DNA from: CAISIP01 sp038247175
GTDB lineage: Bacteria > Pseudomonadota > Gammaproteobacteria > Burkholderiales > Burkholderiaceae_C
Length of the DNA stretch: 6,590 bases
NCBI GenBank assembly: GCA_038247175.1
Contig: JBBRVD010000206.1
Location: forward strand, 1-6,590
Direction of reading: 5' to 3'
The position numbers and the translations under genes were made by a program. Below, piece after piece: positions 5,564-6,590 of the stretch. A model generated the notes under the pieces. That model did not search any database, had not been told where the DNA came from, and worked only from the letters and a program-made list of their open reading frames with translations. The first letter of the stretch is position 1; every line of letters begins with the position of its first letter.

Positions 5564-5569
5564 ATTATA
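5564..5569 (-). promoter_or_regulatory. Candidate -10 box of the gntR promoter (TATAAT)
   Basis: A perfect TATAAT reads on the minus strand at 5569-5564. The -35 position 17 bases upstream (5592-5587) reads TCAATA, a poor match that overlaps the -35 box of the opposite promoter. If used, transcription would start about 5557, only about seven bases before the ATG at 5550, giving an almost leaderless message with no room for a Shine-Dalgarno. Confidence 0.45.
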
Positions 5570-5586
5570 TGCACGCATGAAATTTA

Positions 5587-5599
5587 TATTGACACAAGA
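5587..5599. promoter_or_regulatory. Candidate GntR operator, imperfect palindrome over the divergent -35 boxes
   Basis: The stretch T-A-TTG-ACA-CAA-G-A is an inverted repeat centred on 5593: TTG (5589-5591) mirrors CAA (5595-5597), and T5587 mirrors A5599. It covers the -35 of the TRAP promoter and the -35 position of the gntR promoter, so one bound dimer could repress both. FCD regulators generally bind short palindromes in such gaps. The half-sites are short, so chance is a real alternative. Confidence 0.3.
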
Positions 5600-5617
5600 A
5601 TTTTATTTTCTTATCCT
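5589..5617 (+). promoter_or_regulatory. Sigma70-type promoter for the TRAP gene
   Basis: A perfect TTGACA (5589-5594) is followed after exactly 17 bases by TATCCT (5612-5617), matching four of six -10 positions. It sits in a sharply AT-rich island (42 of 54 bases between 5561 and 5614) within GC-rich surroundings. Transcription would start about 5624, leaving a leader of nearly 60 bases. This is the best promoter in the window. Confidence 0.7.
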
Positions 5618-5681
5618 GCGCGTACACGGTGACTGCACCGCCAAATCCACCCCCACCGCCACCCCTTGCAAAGGACGCACC

Positions 5682-6590
5682 ATGCCCAAGCGCAGAACCC
5701 TCCTCGCCCACACCCTCCTTCTGGCGGGCCTGACCCTGGGCAGCAACGCCTGGTCGCAAGCCATGCAGATGCGTATTTCGCATGCCGCCGCCGAAACCGA
5801 CTCGCTGCACAAGTCGATGCTGATGTTCAAGGAAAAGGTCGAAGCCGCGTTGCCGGGTCAGGTTGCCGTGCAGGTGCATGGCGCCAGTTCGTTGTTCCGT
5901 CAGGGTACCGAGGTGCCGGCACTGCAGCGCGGCAACCTGGAGATGAGCACGATGACGACCTTCGAGGTCGAGCAGCAGATGCCGGAATACGGCGTGCTGA
6001 GCGCCGGCTACATCTTCCGCGACTACGACCACCTGGCCAAGGTGATGCGCGGCCCGATCGGCAAGGACTATTACGAGGCGGTCGCCGCCAAGATGGGTAT
6101 CCAGATCATCGAAGTGACCTATCTCGGCACGCGCCAGCTCAATCTGCGTGAAGCCAAGGACGTCAAGACACCGGCCGACCTGGCCGGTGTCAAGCTGCGC
6201 ATGCCCGGTGGCCCCGGCTGGCTGGCGCTGGGCCGTGGCCTGGGCGTGAGCCCGACCCCGATGGCCATGCCCGAGGTTTACCTGGCGATCAAGACCGGCG
6301 CGGTCGATGGACAGGACAACCCGCTGTCGCTGACCAAGAACAACAACCTGCATGAAGTCACCAAACAGATCACGCTGACGTCGCACCTCGTGCAACCGGT
6401 GTTCTACGCCGTGGCCAAACCCTTCTGGGACAAGCTCTCGCCGGCGCAACAGGAGGCCCTGCGCAAGGCCGCGCGCGAGTCGAGCAAGTTCAACGACGAC
6501 AACCGGATCGCTGAAGAGAAGGAACTGGGCGACTTCTTCGTCAAGGCCGGCCTGAAGGTCACGACACCGGACGTCGCAGCCTTTCGCGCC
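5682..6590 (+). CDS. dctP: TRAP transporter substrate-binding protein, DctP family (C-terminus beyond right edge)
   Basis: The 303 codons present encode nearly all of a periplasmic solute-binding protein of a tripartite ATP-independent transporter, which captures an organic acid and hands it to a DctQM membrane pair. An N-terminal signal peptide (MPKRRTLLAHTLLLAGLTLG, cleavage probably near residue 25-27 in AWSQA) directs export; the RR followed by TLL is only a partial Tat motif. After it, MRISHAAAETDSLHKS is the usual first strand. R173 in LRMPG is the conserved arginine that binds the ligand carboxylate, and N213 in DGQDNPL lies 40 residues later, the spacing seen in SiaP (R147, N187); R151 matches the third contact. 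The start has a good AAAGGA (5670-5675) six bases before the ATG. The symbol denotes the family, not a proven C4-dicarboxylate. Membrane genes would be expected just to the right. Control by the divergent GntR is likely (inference). Confidence 0.94.
   Translation, partial: MPKRRTLLAHTLLLAGLTLGSNAWSQAMQMRISHAAAETDSLHKSMLMFKEKVEAALPGQVAVQVHGASSLFRQGTEVPALQRGNLEMSTMTTFEVEQQMPEYGVLSAGYIFRDYDHLAKVMRGPIGKDYYEAVAAKMGIQIIEVTYLGTRQLNLREAKDVKTPADLAGVKLRMPGGPGWLALGRGLGVSPTPMAMPEVYLAIKTGAVDGQDNPLSLTKNNNLHEVTKQITLTSHLVQPVFYAVAKPFWDKLSPAQQEALRKAARESSKFNDDNRIAEEKELGDFFVKAGLKVTTPDVAAFRA

Noticed and set aside
5562..5589. Direct repeat AAATTATAT (5562-5570) and AAATTTATAT (5580-5589)
   Set aside because: Two imperfect copies within a short AT-rich promoter island are easily explained by composition. 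Noted but not treated as a regulatory element.
5565..6449. Minus-strand open frame of 294 codons opposite the TRAP binding protein
   Set aside because: It is antisense to an intact DctP protein and its far end runs through the divergent promoter region. Its His/Gln/Arg-rich translation looks like a shadow.

Overview
The window is a high-GC, densely coded stretch of bacterial chromosome. Codon use, together with a GcvA-type LysR regulator, a PuuC-like aldehyde dehydrogenase, a TRAP carboxylate-binding protein and this VapB/VapC pair, suggests a betaproteobacterium of the order Burkholderiales (inference from overall resemblance; no search could be run). It holds seven protein genes. The first and last run off the ends of the window. 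No rRNA, tRNA, CRISPR array or insertion sequence was seen.

Left part (1-2975), a regulator-controlled oxidation module. A GcvA-type LysR regulator (1-251, minus, N-terminal part only) diverges from a tightly spaced two-gene unit. That unit is a beta-hydroxyacid dehydrogenase of the 3-hydroxyisobutyrate dehydrogenase family (527-1462) and a PuuC-like NAD-dependent aldehyde dehydrogenase (1467-2975), four bases apart. The two enzymes could act in series: hydroxy-acid to semialdehyde, then semialdehyde to dicarboxylate. The 275-base divergent gap holds two unusual ordered structures. One is a row of ATCAG/ATTAG/CTAAT half-sites at 11, 11 and 10-base steps (368-404), which resembles GcvA-type binding sites. 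The other is three copies of a 12-base unit at an exact 14-base period (466-505) just before the start codon.

Middle part (2976-4637). A type II toxin-antitoxin pair, vapB (3045-3317) and vapC (3317-3745), overlaps by one base. It is preceded by a perfect 13-base inverted repeat (2996-3027) that is a strong candidate for its autoregulatory operator. A GC-rich hairpin separates vapC from a convergent small mechanosensitive channel gene of the MscS family (3792-4637, minus).

Right part (4762-6590), a transport and regulation module. A GntR regulator of the FCD subfamily, resembling E. coli CsiR/GlaR (4762-5550, minus), diverges from a TRAP-transporter periplasmic substrate-binding protein of the DctP family (5682 to the right end, incomplete). 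The gap contains a sharply AT-rich island with a perfect TTGACA -35 box facing the TRAP gene and a TATAAT facing the regulator. The plausible picture is that the GntR protein senses a carboxylate that the TRAP system imports. The LysR-controlled dehydrogenase pair might process a related compound, but the toxin-antitoxin and mscS genes between them make that link uncertain. I see no clearly unprecedented system. The most distinctive observations are the two phased repeat arrays in the first divergent promoter region and the short predicted leader of the GntR gene.
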